Part shown: positions 1 to 9,424 of the stretch, one piece after another
Position numbering within the stretch: position 1 is the first letter of the stretch
How the letters are laid out: every line of letters begins with the position of its first letter
Source of the DNA: Chitinophaga sancti
GTDB lineage: Bacteria > Bacteroidota > Bacteroidia > Chitinophagales > Chitinophagaceae
Direction: 5' to 3'
Length of the DNA: 64,000 nucleotides
NCBI RefSeq assembly: GCF_034424315.1
Contig: NZ_CP139972.1
Coordinates: 806,001-870,000 of the forward strand
Notes under the pieces: model-generated
What the model was told of the DNA's origin: nothing
The model's input: the letters and a program-made list of their open reading frames with translations, nothing else
The model's database searches: none
Translations under genes and position numbers: made by a program

Positions 1-1
1 T

Positions 2-745
2 GTGGAAGAAATTGGGGAAGGTGTAACACTTTTTAAGGTAGGTGATAACATCTATGGCCAGTTCCTGCATGCTCCTGTAGGTGAAGGTACGTTTGCGGAA
101 TTTATAGTGGTGCCTGAAAAAGCAGCACTGGCATTAGCGCCTAAAAAGATTCCCCTGCAACAGGCAGCGGCTATACCAACTGCAGGTATGACTGCTTTAC
201 AAATGATCGAGAAATCAGGCCTGAAGCATGAGCAGATCGTACTTGTAGTCGGTGCTACCGGTGGTGTAGGGTTATTCTTTATTCAGTTAGCCGCCATGCA
301 GGGTATTTATGTGATTGCGACTGCAAGTGATGAAAACGGCGCCAGCAAAGTAAAAAAACTAGGTGCAAAAGAAACCATCAATTATAAAAAGATATCTGTT
401 GCAGAGGAGATCAGGCGTAATTACCCCGATGGTGTGGATGGACTGATTGATATGGTCAGTACTCCGGATGCGTTTAAAGAAATGACTGCATTGGTGAAGA
501 AAGGTGGTGTGGCTTTTACTACAGCCTTTGTAGCGGATGATGAAGATTTGAAAAGAAAAGGACTGCAGGGTGGAAATTTTGAGTTGAAAGGGAATCGCAC
601 ATTACTGGATGCATTGTCTGATGCAGTTGATAATGGTGCAGTGAAGATCCCATTGGAGAGGGAGATTACATTAGCAGAAACACCTGCTGCATTAGCTGCT
701 ATTAAAAAATTAAACAGTAAAGGAAAGACGATTATTGTATTCTAA
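2..745 (+). CDS. Zinc-independent quinone oxidoreductase-like MDR protein (5' truncated)
   Basis: This is the C-terminal part of a medium-chain dehydrogenase/reductase of the NADP-dependent quinone oxidoreductase type. The nucleotide-binding Rossmann segment is visible as VVGATGGVGLFFIQLAA, followed by the usual C-terminal half (DGVDGLIDMVSTPDAF, then a closing KGKTIIVF strand). Family members are about 310-330 residues, so roughly the first 70-80 residues lie upstream of the window. The GTG at position 2 is therefore probably internal and not the true start. It is followed by a strong hairpin terminator. The exact substrate cannot be told from sequence. Confidence 0.85.
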   Translation: MEEIGEGVTLFKVGDNIYGQFLHAPVGEGTFAEFIVVPEKAALALAPKKIPLQQAAAIPTAGMTALQMIEKSGLKHEQIVLVVGATGGVGLFFIQLAAMQGIYVIATASDENGASKVKKLGAKETINYKKISVAEEIRRNYPDGVDGLIDMVSTPDAFKEMTALVKKGGVAFTTAFVADDEDLKRKGLQGGNFELKGNRTLLDALSDAVDNGAVKIPLEREITLAETPAALAAIKKLNSKGKTIIVF

Positions 746-761
746 CTATCAAGACTATCTG

Positions 762-795
762 AGCCGGCCGCAAACCCACGGCCGGCTTCATTTAC
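762..795 (+). terminator. Intrinsic terminator after the MDR gene
   Basis: Nine-base GC-rich arms (AGCCGGCCG and CGGCCGGCT) separated by 8 bases are followed by a modest T-rich stretch, directly downstream of the oxidoreductase stop codon. Confidence 0.75.
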
Positions 796-815
796 CTCAT
801 TAAAAATTAATTTCG

Positions 816-823
816 TATCTTTG
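816..823 (+). promoter_or_regulatory. Putative Bacteroidota -7 element of otsAB
   Basis: TATCTTTG matches the Bacteroidota TAnnTTTG -7 consensus. No good -33 TTG is seen at the expected distance. If used, it gives an unusually long leader of about 190 nt before the trehalose synthase ATG at 1016. The leader contains GATTTGGCATTTT near 892 and GATTGGCATTTT near 971; a similar GATTGGCATTTT precedes the AsmA gene near 5304. Confidence 0.45.
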
Positions 824-1015
824 CCTCGTCCGTCACATCCCCATACTTACACTTTACTTGCTTCTACTTTAGCATAACCCGGGGCTTTCATTGATTTGGC
901 ATTTTGTGACAGCTTTCAATTTCCTGTACTATTCAGGTGCGTTTTTTGATGTGTGGAATTCCATACCTCGATTGGCATTTTATTATAGCATCGATTTTTT
1001 GACTAAAACTGTATT

Positions 1016-3190
1016 ATGAGTAAAACCATTATTGTATCGAACAGGCTACCGGTAAAGATCACTGAGAAAGAGGGCGAATATGTGTTGAATCCGAGTGAAG
1101 GCGGTTTGGCTACAGGTCTGGGGTCCATTTACAGGCAAGGCTACAACATCTGGATTGGATGGCCCGGGGTGGACGTAAACGAAGCAGCACAGGTACAAAT
1201 TAAGGAGCAACTGGGCACCATGAACCTGATGCCGGTGTACCTGACCCAGGATGAAATCAATAATTATTACGAAGGATTTTCGAACGAGGTACTGTGGCCG
1301 GTTTTCCACTATATGTCCGTTTACGCCCGTTATGAGCAGGTATATTGGGATTACTATTACCAGGTAAATACAAAGTTCAGGGATGCTGTGCTGGAAGTGG
1401 CAGCGCCCGGGGATGTGATCTGGATCCATGATTACCAGTTACTCCTATTGCCCGGCATGATCCGTGCCGCAGCGCCGGATGTAGCCATTGGTTATTTCCA
1501 GCATATTCCGTTCCCCTCTTTTGAATTATTCCGTTTGATCCCATGGCGCGTAGAACTGCTCGAAGGTATGCTGGGGGCGGATCTCTTAGGCTTTCACACT
1601 TTTGATGACAGCCATCATTTCCTCAACGCTGTTACACGTTTACTGCCATTGAATGCCACTGCAAACGTGGTGACGGTGAATGACCGGGCAGTGGTAGCAG
1701 AAACCTTTCCCATGGGTATAGATAACAGTAAATTCGAACTGTTGTCGCAAGACCCTGAAGTACTGAAACAGGTGGAAAGCCTGCGCGAGAATTTCCATGG
1801 TACCCACATGGTTTTGTCTATTGACAGACTGGATTACAGCAAAGGTATTATACAACGCCTGCAGGCTTTTGAATTGTTCCTGCAACTGTATCCTGAATAT
1901 ATTGAGAAAGTCGTACTGTATATGATCGTCGTGCCATCGAGAGATACCGTGGCACAATACAAGGAACTGAGGGAGGCGATCGATATGCTGGCAGGGGGCA
2001 TCAATGCCCGCTTCCGTACATTGAACTGGCATCCGATCAATTATTTCTATCGCAGTTTTCCGGTGGAGACATTGTCTGCATTATACAGTTTTGCAGATGT
2101 AGGACTGGTGACACCCATGCGTGATGGTATGAACCTGGTGAGCAAGGAATATGTGGCCAGCCGCAAAGATAGCGATGGTGTACTGATCCTGAGTGAAATG
2201 GCGGGTGCCAGCAAAGAGCTCATTGATGCACTTATTGTGAACCCTAATAATATCGGTGCAATCGCACGCGGCATTCATGAGGCATTGAATATGCCGGAAG
2301 GTGAGCAACGCAGAAGGATGAAACAAATGCAGCAGATTGTATCTAAGTTTAATATTTCACATTGGGTAAAATTATTCATGGCAAGATTACAGGAAGTGAA
2401 ACAGCTACAGCAGTCTATGCTGGCGAGAAGAATGAGCCTGGAAATGCAGGTACATGTAAGAAAAAATTATAAAGGTGCGAAGGAAAGAGTGATCTTCCTC
2501 GACTATGATGGCACACTGGTTGGATTCCAGACCAATATTGATTTGGCATCTCCTGACCAGGATCTGATTCAGTTACTGACAGAACTGACAGTAGACCCAC
2601 TGAATCATGTGGTGATGGTGAGCGGTCGTAAATACCAGACATTGGAAGAATGGCTGGGGCATCTGAAACTGGATCTTATTGCGGAACATGGGGCGTTTCA
2701 AAAAAGGCATGGGGAAGAGTGGCAGCAACTACCGGGATTAACAGATCATTGGAAAGCGGATATTGCGCCTATCCTGGAGACATTTACGGATCGTACACCA
2801 GGTTCATTTATCGAAGAAAAGAGTTTCTCATTGGTATGGCATTATCGCAAAGCGGAAGCTGGTTTGGGTGAATTGCGCGCGAATGAACTGATGAATACCC
2901 TGCGTTATTTTTCAGCGGATAAAGGCTTGCAGTTATTGCCGGGTGATAAGGTGATTGAAGTGAAGAATGTAGAGATCAATAAAGGTAAGGCGACATTGTC
3001 ATGGTTGCAGAATAAGCATTATGATTTTACCCTGGCGATAGGAGATGATCATACTGATGAAGATATTTTTAAAGCCTTGCCACAGGATGCGGTGACTATT
3101 AAGGTAGGTAGCCAGGTATCGTCTGCGAGATTTTATTTACGGAATCATAGGGAGGTAAGAGCGTTTTTGAAATCACTGATTTTGGTGTAA
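1016..3190 (+). CDS. otsAB: Bifunctional trehalose-6-phosphate synthase/phosphatase
   Basis: This is a fusion of a GT20 trehalose-6-phosphate synthase with a HAD-type trehalose-6-phosphate phosphatase. It would make trehalose from UDP-glucose and glucose-6-phosphate in two cytoplasmic steps. The GT20 part (about residues 1-465) shows SNRLPV, GGLATGLG, WIHDYQLLLLPG near 137, RLDYSKG near 268 and RDGMNLVSKEYVA near 368. The phosphatase part (about 490-724) shows the nucleophile motif FLDYDGTL near 495, VSGR, and GDDHTDED near 676. The length of 724 residues is normal for the fused form. It is convergent with a GH15 hydrolase, so synthesis and a possible breakdown enzyme for related glucosides sit side by side. 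Confidence 0.96.
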   Translation: MSKTIIVSNRLPVKITEKEGEYVLNPSEGGLATGLGSIYRQGYNIWIGWPGVDVNEAAQVQIKEQLGTMNLMPVYLTQDEINNYYEGFSNEVLWPVFHYMSVYARYEQVYWDYYYQVNTKFRDAVLEVAAPGDVIWIHDYQLLLLPGMIRAAAPDVAIGYFQHIPFPSFELFRLIPWRVELLEGMLGADLLGFHTFDDSHHFLNAVTRLLPLNATANVVTVNDRAVVAETFPMGIDNSKFELLSQDPEVLKQVESLRENFHGTHMVLSIDRLDYSKGIIQRLQAFELFLQLYPEYIEKVVLYMIVVPSRDTVAQYKELREAIDMLAGGINARFRTLNWHPINYFYRSFPVETLSALYSFADVGLVTPMRDGMNLVSKEYVASRKDSDGVLILSEMAGASKELIDALIVNPNNIGAIARGIHEALNMPEGEQRRRMKQMQQIVSKFNISHWVKLFMARLQEVKQLQQSMLARRMSLEMQVHVRKNYKGAKERVIFLDYDGTLVGFQTNIDLASPDQDLIQLLTELTVDPLNHVVMVSGRKYQTLEEWLGHLKLDLIAEHGAFQKRHGEEWQQLPGLTDHWKADIAPILETFTDRTPGSFIEEKSFSLVWHYRKAEAGLGELRANELMNTLRYFSADKGLQLLPGDKVIEVKNVEINKGKATLSWLQNKHYDFTLAIGDDHTDEDIFKALPQDAVTIKVGSQVSSARFYLRNHREVRAFLKSLILV

Positions 3191-3246
3191 TAAAAACATT
3201 CACGAAAGCGGGAATTCACCAACGGTAATGAAAACCTTTTTCTGGA
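3188..3246 (+). repeat. Copy A of a dispersed ~54-bp intergenic element
   Basis: Immediately after the otsAB stop lies one unit with the core AACATTCACGAAAGCGGGAA, followed by TTCACCAACGGTAATGAAAA. The same unit recurs as a tandem pair at 42456-42575 and, more diverged, as three copies at 22784-22926. The three loci are 20 kb apart and all copies read the same way on the + strand. Confidence 0.75.
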
Positions 3247-3247
3247 A

Positions 3248-3281
3248 AAAGAGGCTACAGCGTTCTGTCTGTAGCCTCTTT
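3248..3281. terminator. Bidirectional terminator between otsAB and GH15
   Basis: Perfect 13-bp arms (AAAGAGGCTACAG and its complement) enclose an 8-nt loop, with A/T tracts on both sides, between two convergent genes. Confidence 0.9.
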
Positions 3282-3306
3282 CATTATTGTAAACCTTCAT
3301 TCAAAA

Positions 3307-5088
3307 CTATTTGAAGATGGGCGTATCCAGTTTCATCGCTATCCGGTATGCTGCGTTCATCAGGCCCACATGGCTGTATGCCTGCGGGAAGTTTCCCCAC
3401 TGACTGCCATTTGTTTCATCCACATCTTCACTAAACAGCAAGAGGTGATTTGAATACTGCATCAGCTTTTCAAATTCCTTTACTGCATCATCCACTCTGC
3501 CCACACATGCGAGTGCTTCCACATACCAGAAGGCACACACCAGGAAGGTTGTTTTCGGCTTACCGAAATCATCAGAATGCAGGTAACGATAGAATAAGCC
3601 ATTCGGTGTTTTTAGCTCTTTTTCCAATGCCGCCAGGTGGTCTTTTGCCTTGTCAGAAGCCGGATCCAGGTAGTTCATCATAATGAGCTGTAAGGTACTG
3701 GCATCGAGGTACTGGCTCCCTGTGGCATTGGTGTATACTTTACGAATAGGATCGTAACAGCTTTCGATGTGTGCAGCAGCCCTGTTCTTCAGCGCTACTG
3801 CCTGTGCCGCGAGGTCATTACTACCTATGATACGGGCCATTTTCTCCGCAGCAGAGCAGCCCGCCCACTGGAACAGGTTACTGTAACAATGGATGTTCGC
3901 AAAGTTGCGGAACTCCCAGATCCCCGCATCTTTTTCGTCGATCGTACGTTCAATCTTTTTAAGCAGGTATTCGATCCACCATGCGGAATCTTTTCTTTCG
4001 GAGAAGATAAAGCGGTGATCGGTATACAAGGGAAGCATGGAGATGAGCACCTGTCCGTAAATATCGTTCTGGATATGCTCATAGGCCTGGTTTCCGATCC
4101 TCACCGGCTGGTTACCCTGATAACCGTCCAGATGTGGAAGTATTTGCTCAACCAGGTTCTTTTTGCCTGTGATGCCATAGAGTGGCTGATAACGATAGTC
4201 GCCTGAGAAGGAAATATCCGCTACATAGCTGAAGTATTTTTCCATTTCCTCGAAGTGGCCAATATGGTTGAGGGCGGTGATAACGTAAAATGTATCCCTG
4301 AGCCAGCAATAGCGGTAATCCCAGTTACGCCCGCTGCCCGGAGATTCCGGCAAACTGGTCGTACTGGCGGCAATGATGGCGCCGGTATCCTCGTACTGGT
4401 GAATTTTCAGGGCCAGGGCAGAACGGATCACTGCCGGCTGGTAGAAGTTGGCGATATTGGAGTGTTTGATCCAGGTGCGCCAGTATACGGTTGTCTCGCG
4501 GAGGAAACGTTCAGCAGTACTATTGAGCGGTGCTTCCAGCGGCTGACCATAGGAGAGAAGGAGGTACTTCTCTTCATTCAGCACGAAGAATTCGTCTTCA
4601 AAAAGGTAGCTCACGGGAATATTGGTAGTAAGGCGGATATGTTCATCACATCCGAGAAATTCGATGTGGTTACTGCCCCGCTGTGCTTTGAGTTTGCGGC
4701 CACCATAATCACATACAGGCTCACATTTTACCCGCACACGGGGATTCCCTTCCAGTGGTGTGATCTTACGGATCAGCATCAGTGGTTTGAAATACCTTTC
4801 GTATTGATAAAAACGGGGGGCAAAATCTGTGATCCTGTATTTGCCATTTGCACTGGTAATTTCAGTGACCAGGATGTTGGTATTTTCAAGATAATACTGT
4901 CGGCTATTGTATTCTCCCTCTGGAAGGATGGAGAACTCTCCTCCCTTTTTCTTGTCAAGCATGCCTCCGAACACGAAGGTACTATCCATCTGAGGCCAGC
5001 AAAGCCAGTCGATATTGGTGTTGATGTTCACATGCGCCAGGTAGGCACAGTTACCGATCAGACCTGTTTGATAGGTGTGTTTTTCCAT
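3307..5088 (-). CDS. Glycoside hydrolase family 15 protein (glucoamylase/trehalase-like)
   Basis: This is a bacterial GH15 enzyme of the usual ~600-residue length. It has an N-terminal beta-sandwich domain (GLIGNCAYLAHVNINTNIDW near the start) and an (alpha/alpha)6 barrel. Family landmarks are NWDYRYCWLRDTFYV near residue 255 and the C-terminal DETNGSQWGNFPQAYSHVGL near 555, which carries the conserved GNFPQAxSH motif. No signal peptide is seen, so it is probably cytoplasmic. Bacterial GH15 members include glucoamylases, dextranases and trehalases. Its position beside otsAB makes trehalose or a related alpha-glucoside a reasonable substrate, but that is inference. Confidence 0.93.
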   Translation of the reverse strand: MEKHTYQTGLIGNCAYLAHVNINTNIDWLCWPQMDSTFVFGGMLDKKKGGEFSILPEGEYNSRQYYLENTNILVTEITSANGKYRITDFAPRFYQYERYFKPLMLIRKITPLEGNPRVRVKCEPVCDYGGRKLKAQRGSNHIEFLGCDEHIRLTTNIPVSYLFEDEFFVLNEEKYLLLSYGQPLEAPLNSTAERFLRETTVYWRTWIKHSNIANFYQPAVIRSALALKIHQYEDTGAIIAASTTSLPESPGSGRNWDYRYCWLRDTFYVITALNHIGHFEEMEKYFSYVADISFSGDYRYQPLYGITGKKNLVEQILPHLDGYQGNQPVRIGNQAYEHIQNDIYGQVLISMLPLYTDHRFIFSERKDSAWWIEYLLKKIERTIDEKDAGIWEFRNFANIHCYSNLFQWAGCSAAEKMARIIGSNDLAAQAVALKNRAAAHIESCYDPIRKVYTNATGSQYLDASTLQLIMMNYLDPASDKAKDHLAALEKELKTPNGLFYRYLHSDDFGKPKTTFLVCAFWYVEALACVGRVDDAVKEFEKLMQYSNHLLLFSEDVDETNGSQWGNFPQAYSHVGLMNAAYRIAMKLDTPIFK

Positions 5089-5336
5089 AAGTATTATTCC
5101 TTTTCCGGCTTGGTATTATGTTATTCAATGCATCTTTCTTCACTGATTGTTCATTGTTTACACAAAAGATGTTCCACAATTGAGGAATTGGGGAATCCAA
5201 TACGGATTTAAAATCCGCTGAAAGGGAGCCTTGTTCGGGGTGGATCATTGGCAGACGGGGTATTCAGGCTGTTGTAACCAATGAGGACCTGCGGGCAGCA
5301 GACTGATTGGCATTTTTTTCGTACATTATACTGTAT

Positions 5337-7784
5337 ATGCGCAAATGGCTTCGTATAACCATCGTTGTTTTCAGTGGCCTCATCGGTCTGTTGCTATTGC
5401 TTTGGCTGGCCCTTGCTTTTTATATCCATACACATAAGGCATACATCCTAAAGCAGATCAGCGACCAGCTGAATGAACGCCTCCATGGGGGAGAGCTGAC
5501 TATTGCAGAACTGGAACCTGCCCTGGTACAAAGCTTTCCGGATGTATCAGTTTCGTTGAAAGATGTAAGTGTGAAGGACAGTCTCTGGTCTCGGCATAAA
5601 CACGAACTGGTAAAGGTTTCGCGCCTGTTTGTACAGGTGAATACACTCGCCTTGCTGAGGAAGCAACTCGATATTAAGCGGATCAGTCTACAGAAAGGAA
5701 CCATCTATTTATATACAGATGCAAGCGGCTACACCAATACCAGTGTGTTAAAGAAAAACGACGAGCAGGTAAAGAGTACGCAAGGCAGCAGCACGAATGC
5801 AGACATTACGCGCCTGAACCTGGAGCATGTAAGGTTCGTGATGGATAACCAGCTGAAGGGTAAATCCTTTGATTTTGATGTCTCGCGTCTGCGGGGTAGC
5901 TTACTCACCAACGATTCCGGTTGGACCGCTAAAGTGGACATGGATCTGAAGGTAAACTCCTTTGCCTTCAATACAGAGAAAGGAAGTTTCTTAAAAGATA
6001 AGAACCTTTCTACTGACCTGGAATTGCATTTTAATACGAAGAAAAAGATACTGGATATTCCGCAGCAGCTCCTGCGGATTGATGATAAGCAGGACCTTTC
6101 TGTAGGTGCGAATTTCTCATTTGCTGATGACAGGGCTTTTACCATACATATCATAGCAGAAAAGGCTTCGCTGGCGCATGTATCTACCATGCTTACGCCA
6201 AATATCAAAGAGCGGCTGGATAGTATTCATATGGAGAAGCCATTGGATGCAGAATGTGTGATCAAAGGAGGCCTGGCCGATAAAGGTACGCCCTTGCTGA
6301 AGGTGATCTGGAAAACAAAAGATAACAGTGTTACGACCAGGGGCCTGGAACTGACGGAATGCAGTTTTGGTGGTAGTTACAGCAATGACTGGGTGCCGGG
6401 GAAAGGGCATGGGGATGAAAATTCCATCATTAGCCTGTACGATCTGAACACGCGCTGCTTTAGCATACCTGTAACGGCGGATACGGTGCATATTGCCAAT
6501 TTACAATACCCGGTGCTTACCGGCTATTTCAGGGCAGACTTCCCGTTGACTGACCTGAATGCGGATGGACCATTTAACTTTACAGGCGGCACTGCCAAAG
6601 CGAACCTGTTTTATAAGGGAGGCATTCAGGCGGTTGATACGATCAGGCCTTATCTGAAAGGTACTGTAGAAGTATTACACGGTGCGCTGGCCTATACGCC
6701 ACGCAACCTGCAGTTTACGGATTGTAATGCCAAACTGGATTTTACAGGGCAGGACCTTTACCTGGAAAATATCAGTGTCCAAACGGCCAGGAGTAAGCTT
6801 TTCATGGCGGGTAGTGTGCTGAATATCACGAATCTCTTTTTCACAGCACCCGAAAAATTGCAGCTCGCCTGGAAGGTCCATAGCCCGATTCTGGACCTGA
6901 ATGAATTCAGCAGTTTCCTGGCCCGGAGAGGCAAGGTGGTGCAGCGCAAGGCGACAGCACGGAAAAAGATGACCAGGATAACCAGTCAGCTGGATGTGAT
7001 GCTGAATGCATGTAACGTGAACCTGAATGTTTCCCTGGATAAGCTAATTTACCAGCGCTTCATCGCCCAACAGGTAAAGGCGGACCTTTCACTGACACAG
7101 ACAGACATCCGGCTGAACCAGATTGCGCTCTCACATGCGGGTGGAACCATTCAGCTAAGTGGGAACCTGATCCAGAATGGCAATAATAATCGTTTTAAGA
7201 TCAATACAGACATTAACAATGTGCATGTGGACCAGTTGTTCTATGCCTTCAATGACTTCGGTATGCAGACCTTAAATTCGAAAAACCTGCGGGGTATATT
7301 GTCTGCGAAAGCGAATATTTCAGGGAATATCTACGACAATGGTAAAGTAGCCCCGAAATCGCTGTATGGAACAATGGGTTTTGAGTTGAAACAAGGCGCG
7401 CTGGTGCATGTATCGCAGCTGGAGGATATCGGGAATATTGCGTTCAGGAAGCGGGATATGGGAAATATTACTTTTGAGAATGTAAAGAACAAGCTCACCA
7501 TACAGGGCGACAAGGTGTTGGTACCACCTATGCAGATCAATTCCAGTGTGCTCTACATGGATGTTTCCGGGGTGTACGGCATGACTTCCGGTACGGATCT
7601 ATATATCGATGTTCCGCTGCGTAATCCTAAGAAGGATGAAGATATTGATGACAAGGAGATAAAAAAGAAGCGCAGGACCAGGGGGATCGTGCTACACCTT
7701 CATGCTACAGATGATGGAAACGGCAAAGTGAAGATAAAATTGGGCAGTAAGAAGAAAGAAGAGGGGAAGGATGTAACAAATTAA
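5337..7784 (+). CDS. AsmA family protein
   Basis: This large AsmA/TamB-type protein has one N-terminal membrane anchor (about residues 5-28) and a long periplasmic beta-rich body. The C-terminal AsmA-like region runs roughly from 640 to 780 (LKQGALVHVSQLEDIGNIAF, then LYMDVSGVYGM). Such proteins are thought to take part in lipid transport or outer-membrane homeostasis. The ATG at 5337 (MRKWLRITIVV) is preferred over a TTG at 5307 because it places the positively charged end and anchor at the start. It is divergent from the GH15 gene and ends with a Lys-rich tail. Confidence 0.9.
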   Translation: MRKWLRITIVVFSGLIGLLLLLWLALAFYIHTHKAYILKQISDQLNERLHGGELTIAELEPALVQSFPDVSVSLKDVSVKDSLWSRHKHELVKVSRLFVQVNTLALLRKQLDIKRISLQKGTIYLYTDASGYTNTSVLKKNDEQVKSTQGSSTNADITRLNLEHVRFVMDNQLKGKSFDFDVSRLRGSLLTNDSGWTAKVDMDLKVNSFAFNTEKGSFLKDKNLSTDLELHFNTKKKILDIPQQLLRIDDKQDLSVGANFSFADDRAFTIHIIAEKASLAHVSTMLTPNIKERLDSIHMEKPLDAECVIKGGLADKGTPLLKVIWKTKDNSVTTRGLELTECSFGGSYSNDWVPGKGHGDENSIISLYDLNTRCFSIPVTADTVHIANLQYPVLTGYFRADFPLTDLNADGPFNFTGGTAKANLFYKGGIQAVDTIRPYLKGTVEVLHGALAYTPRNLQFTDCNAKLDFTGQDLYLENISVQTARSKLFMAGSVLNITNLFFTAPEKLQLAWKVHSPILDLNEFSSFLARRGKVVQRKATARKKMTRITSQLDVMLNACNVNLNVSLDKLIYQRFIAQQVKADLSLTQTDIRLNQIALSHAGGTIQLSGNLIQNGNNNRFKINTDINNVHVDQLFYAFNDFGMQTLNSKNLRGILSAKANISGNIYDNGKVAPKSLYGTMGFELKQGALVHVSQLEDIGNIAFRKRDMGNITFENVKNKLTIQGDKVLVPPMQINSSVLYMDVSGVYGMTSGTDLYIDVPLRNPKKDEDIDDKEIKKKRRTRGIVLHLHATDDGNGKVKIKLGSKKKEEGKDVTN

Positions 7785-7797
7785 GGATAGCCGGCGT

Positions 7798-7826
7798 TTG
7801 ATGGAAGGAAAATTAAACTATTTTTG
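7798..7826 (+). promoter_or_regulatory. Bacteroidota-type promoter of the lipoprotein gene
   Basis: TTG at 7798-7800 and TATTTTTG at 7819-7826 are separated by 18 nt, a good match to the Bacteroidota TTG-N17-23-TAnnTTTG promoter. It lies 26 nt before the ATG at 7852, so the in-frame ATG at 7801 would sit inside the promoter and is probably not used. Confidence 0.7.
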
Positions 7827-7851
7827 CGGCCTTATAATTATTAATTTACCC

Positions 7852-8289
7852 ATGAGGAAACTATTGCCAATCGCTTTGCTGGCTATGATCGTGGCCTGTA
7901 AGAAGAATGAAGATACCAGAACTTCGATCAATTACACTGGCAAATGGTTCATTTCGCAAACGGTCAGTCTGCAGTATTACACGGAAACTAATGGGGATAC
8001 TGTTTATTACAGGAAGGATACCACTAATTATGCGGATAGCACGGCTTACCTGAATATCAGGCTGACCGGGTATACTACCGGTGTGGCGGCCCTGTACCTG
8101 GCGGGATCGCTGGATTCAGTAAGCTATGAGTATAAGACGAAGGAGTATTTTAAACTGGACAGTACCTTGTGTGTAGTAGGAGTGGTGAATGATAGTACTT
8201 TCAACTTTAACACGCTGATCTATGAAGGCGAAGTAGTGCCTGATAAGGTACTGGTGACGCAGGATTATTTTTACATGAACAGAAGATGA
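7852..8289 (+). CDS. Small predicted lipoprotein, unknown function
   Basis: This protein of about 145 residues has a lipoprotein signal peptide (MRKLLPIALLAMIVACKKN; the Cys is the expected lipidation site). The mature part is polar and beta-rich, with FISQTVSLQYYTE and GSLDSVSYEYKTKEYF. I do not recognise a named domain, though the size resembles lipocalin-like lipoproteins of this phylum. The start at 7852 is chosen because of the promoter directly upstream and the lipobox spacing. It lies 67 bp behind the AsmA gene but appears to have its own promoter. Confidence 0.8.
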   Translation: MRKLLPIALLAMIVACKKNEDTRTSINYTGKWFISQTVSLQYYTETNGDTVYYRKDTTNYADSTAYLNIRLTGYTTGVAALYLAGSLDSVSYEYKTKEYFKLDSTLCVVGVVNDSTFNFNTLIYEGEVVPDKVLVTQDYFYMNRR

Positions 8290-8457
8290 TTTTATCAGTA
8301 ACCACAGTTAGATGACCGGGTGATGGCAGACAGCATGCGGTTTGCACCGAATCCTTATTTTACTCCGCATAAATTTTTATACCAGCAAATAAGTTAATGT
8401 CGGCAGGGAACAAAAGGCATGATTTTTTATGCTTTTAACCTGACCATATTATTCCAG

Positions 8458-9351
8458 ATGTCAAGAGACTTTTTCAGCACATTCCGGACTGCTTTCCGGA
8501 CATTACAAAGCAACGACCCACTTAGGCTGGCAGGCGCTACCGCCTTCTTTGCCAGTTTTGCGCTACCTCCGATTTTGTTGATATTATTGCAGGTCATGGG
8601 CCTGTTATTTGACCGTAAACATCTGGGTAAGCAATTATTTCAGCGACTTGGTGAGCTGGTAGGTACGGATAGTGCAGAGCAGGTGATCGTGACGCTGAGA
8701 GGGTTCCGCAACCTGGGTAAAACCTGGCCGGTGGCGACATTGCTGTTTATCTTCCTGTTGTTTGTAGCAACGACCTTATTAAAAGTGATCCGCAGTTCCC
8801 TCAATCAATTATGGCAGATCCGGTTGTCGGAGCGGGAGGGATTTGTATTATCCCTGATGGGACGGCTGCGCTCCCTGATTGTGATCGGGGCGGCAGGTAT
8901 CCTATTCCTGGCCAGTGTGTTTACAGAAAGTGCCCATGCTTTCCTGGGTACTTATATTCACGACGTCTTTCCTAATGCTGACCTGATTTTCAACGAATTG
9001 TTTGCGCAGCTGGTATCGCTGGCTATCGTGACAGCCTGGTTTACAGTATTGTTCCGTTACCTGCCTGATGCAAGGCCTGACTGGAAAGTAGCGTTTTCAG
9101 GGGCATTCCTGACAGGTATCCTATTCAGTATTGGCAAATTTATGCTGAGACGCTTACTATATGGGGGCAATATAGGTATCCTATACGGAGCCTCTGCTTC
9201 GGCAGTGTTGCTGATGCTGTTTATCTTTTACAGTTCGATTATCTTTTATTACGGGGCAGCGTTTACAAAGGCCTGGAGTGAATTCAAACAACGACCAATG
9301 CAGCCTTTGCGGAATGCAACGTTTTACGAACTTGCAGATGTAGAAGCGTGA
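8458..9351 (+). CDS. YihY/BrkB family inner-membrane protein
   Basis: This protein of about 297 residues has six predicted membrane segments and the family pattern AFRTLQSNDPLRLAGATAFF at the N-terminus and RYLPDARPDWKVAFSGAFLT, then GILYGASASAVLLMLFIFYS, in the C-terminal half. Members were once annotated as ribonuclease BN, which is not supported; their function is unclear. ATG 8458 (MSRDFFSTF) gives the usual family N-terminus. An upstream in-frame ATG at 8419 would add 13 unconserved residues. Confidence 0.92.
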   Translation: MSRDFFSTFRTAFRTLQSNDPLRLAGATAFFASFALPPILLILLQVMGLLFDRKHLGKQLFQRLGELVGTDSAEQVIVTLRGFRNLGKTWPVATLLFIFLLFVATTLLKVIRSSLNQLWQIRLSEREGFVLSLMGRLRSLIVIGAAGILFLASVFTESAHAFLGTYIHDVFPNADLIFNELFAQLVSLAIVTAWFTVLFRYLPDARPDWKVAFSGAFLTGILFSIGKFMLRRLLYGGNIGILYGASASAVLLMLFIFYSSIIFYYGAAFTKAWSEFKQRPMQPLRNATFYELADVEA

Positions 9352-9424
9352 AAAAGATGGTAAGCGTTTAAGCAGAACGTGCGCGTATGATAACTACTCA
9401 CATGAATTAAGAACTGAGGGTGCT

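Noticed and set aside
969..995. Sigma-54-type promoter suggested by TTGGCA and a downstream GC in the otsAB leader
   Set aside because: The GG and GC dinucleotides are 12 bases apart instead of the required 10, both here and near 893.
4255..5211. 318-codon open frame opposite the GH15 gene
   Set aside because: Antisense to conserved GH15 motifs; composition is a by-product of codon bias.
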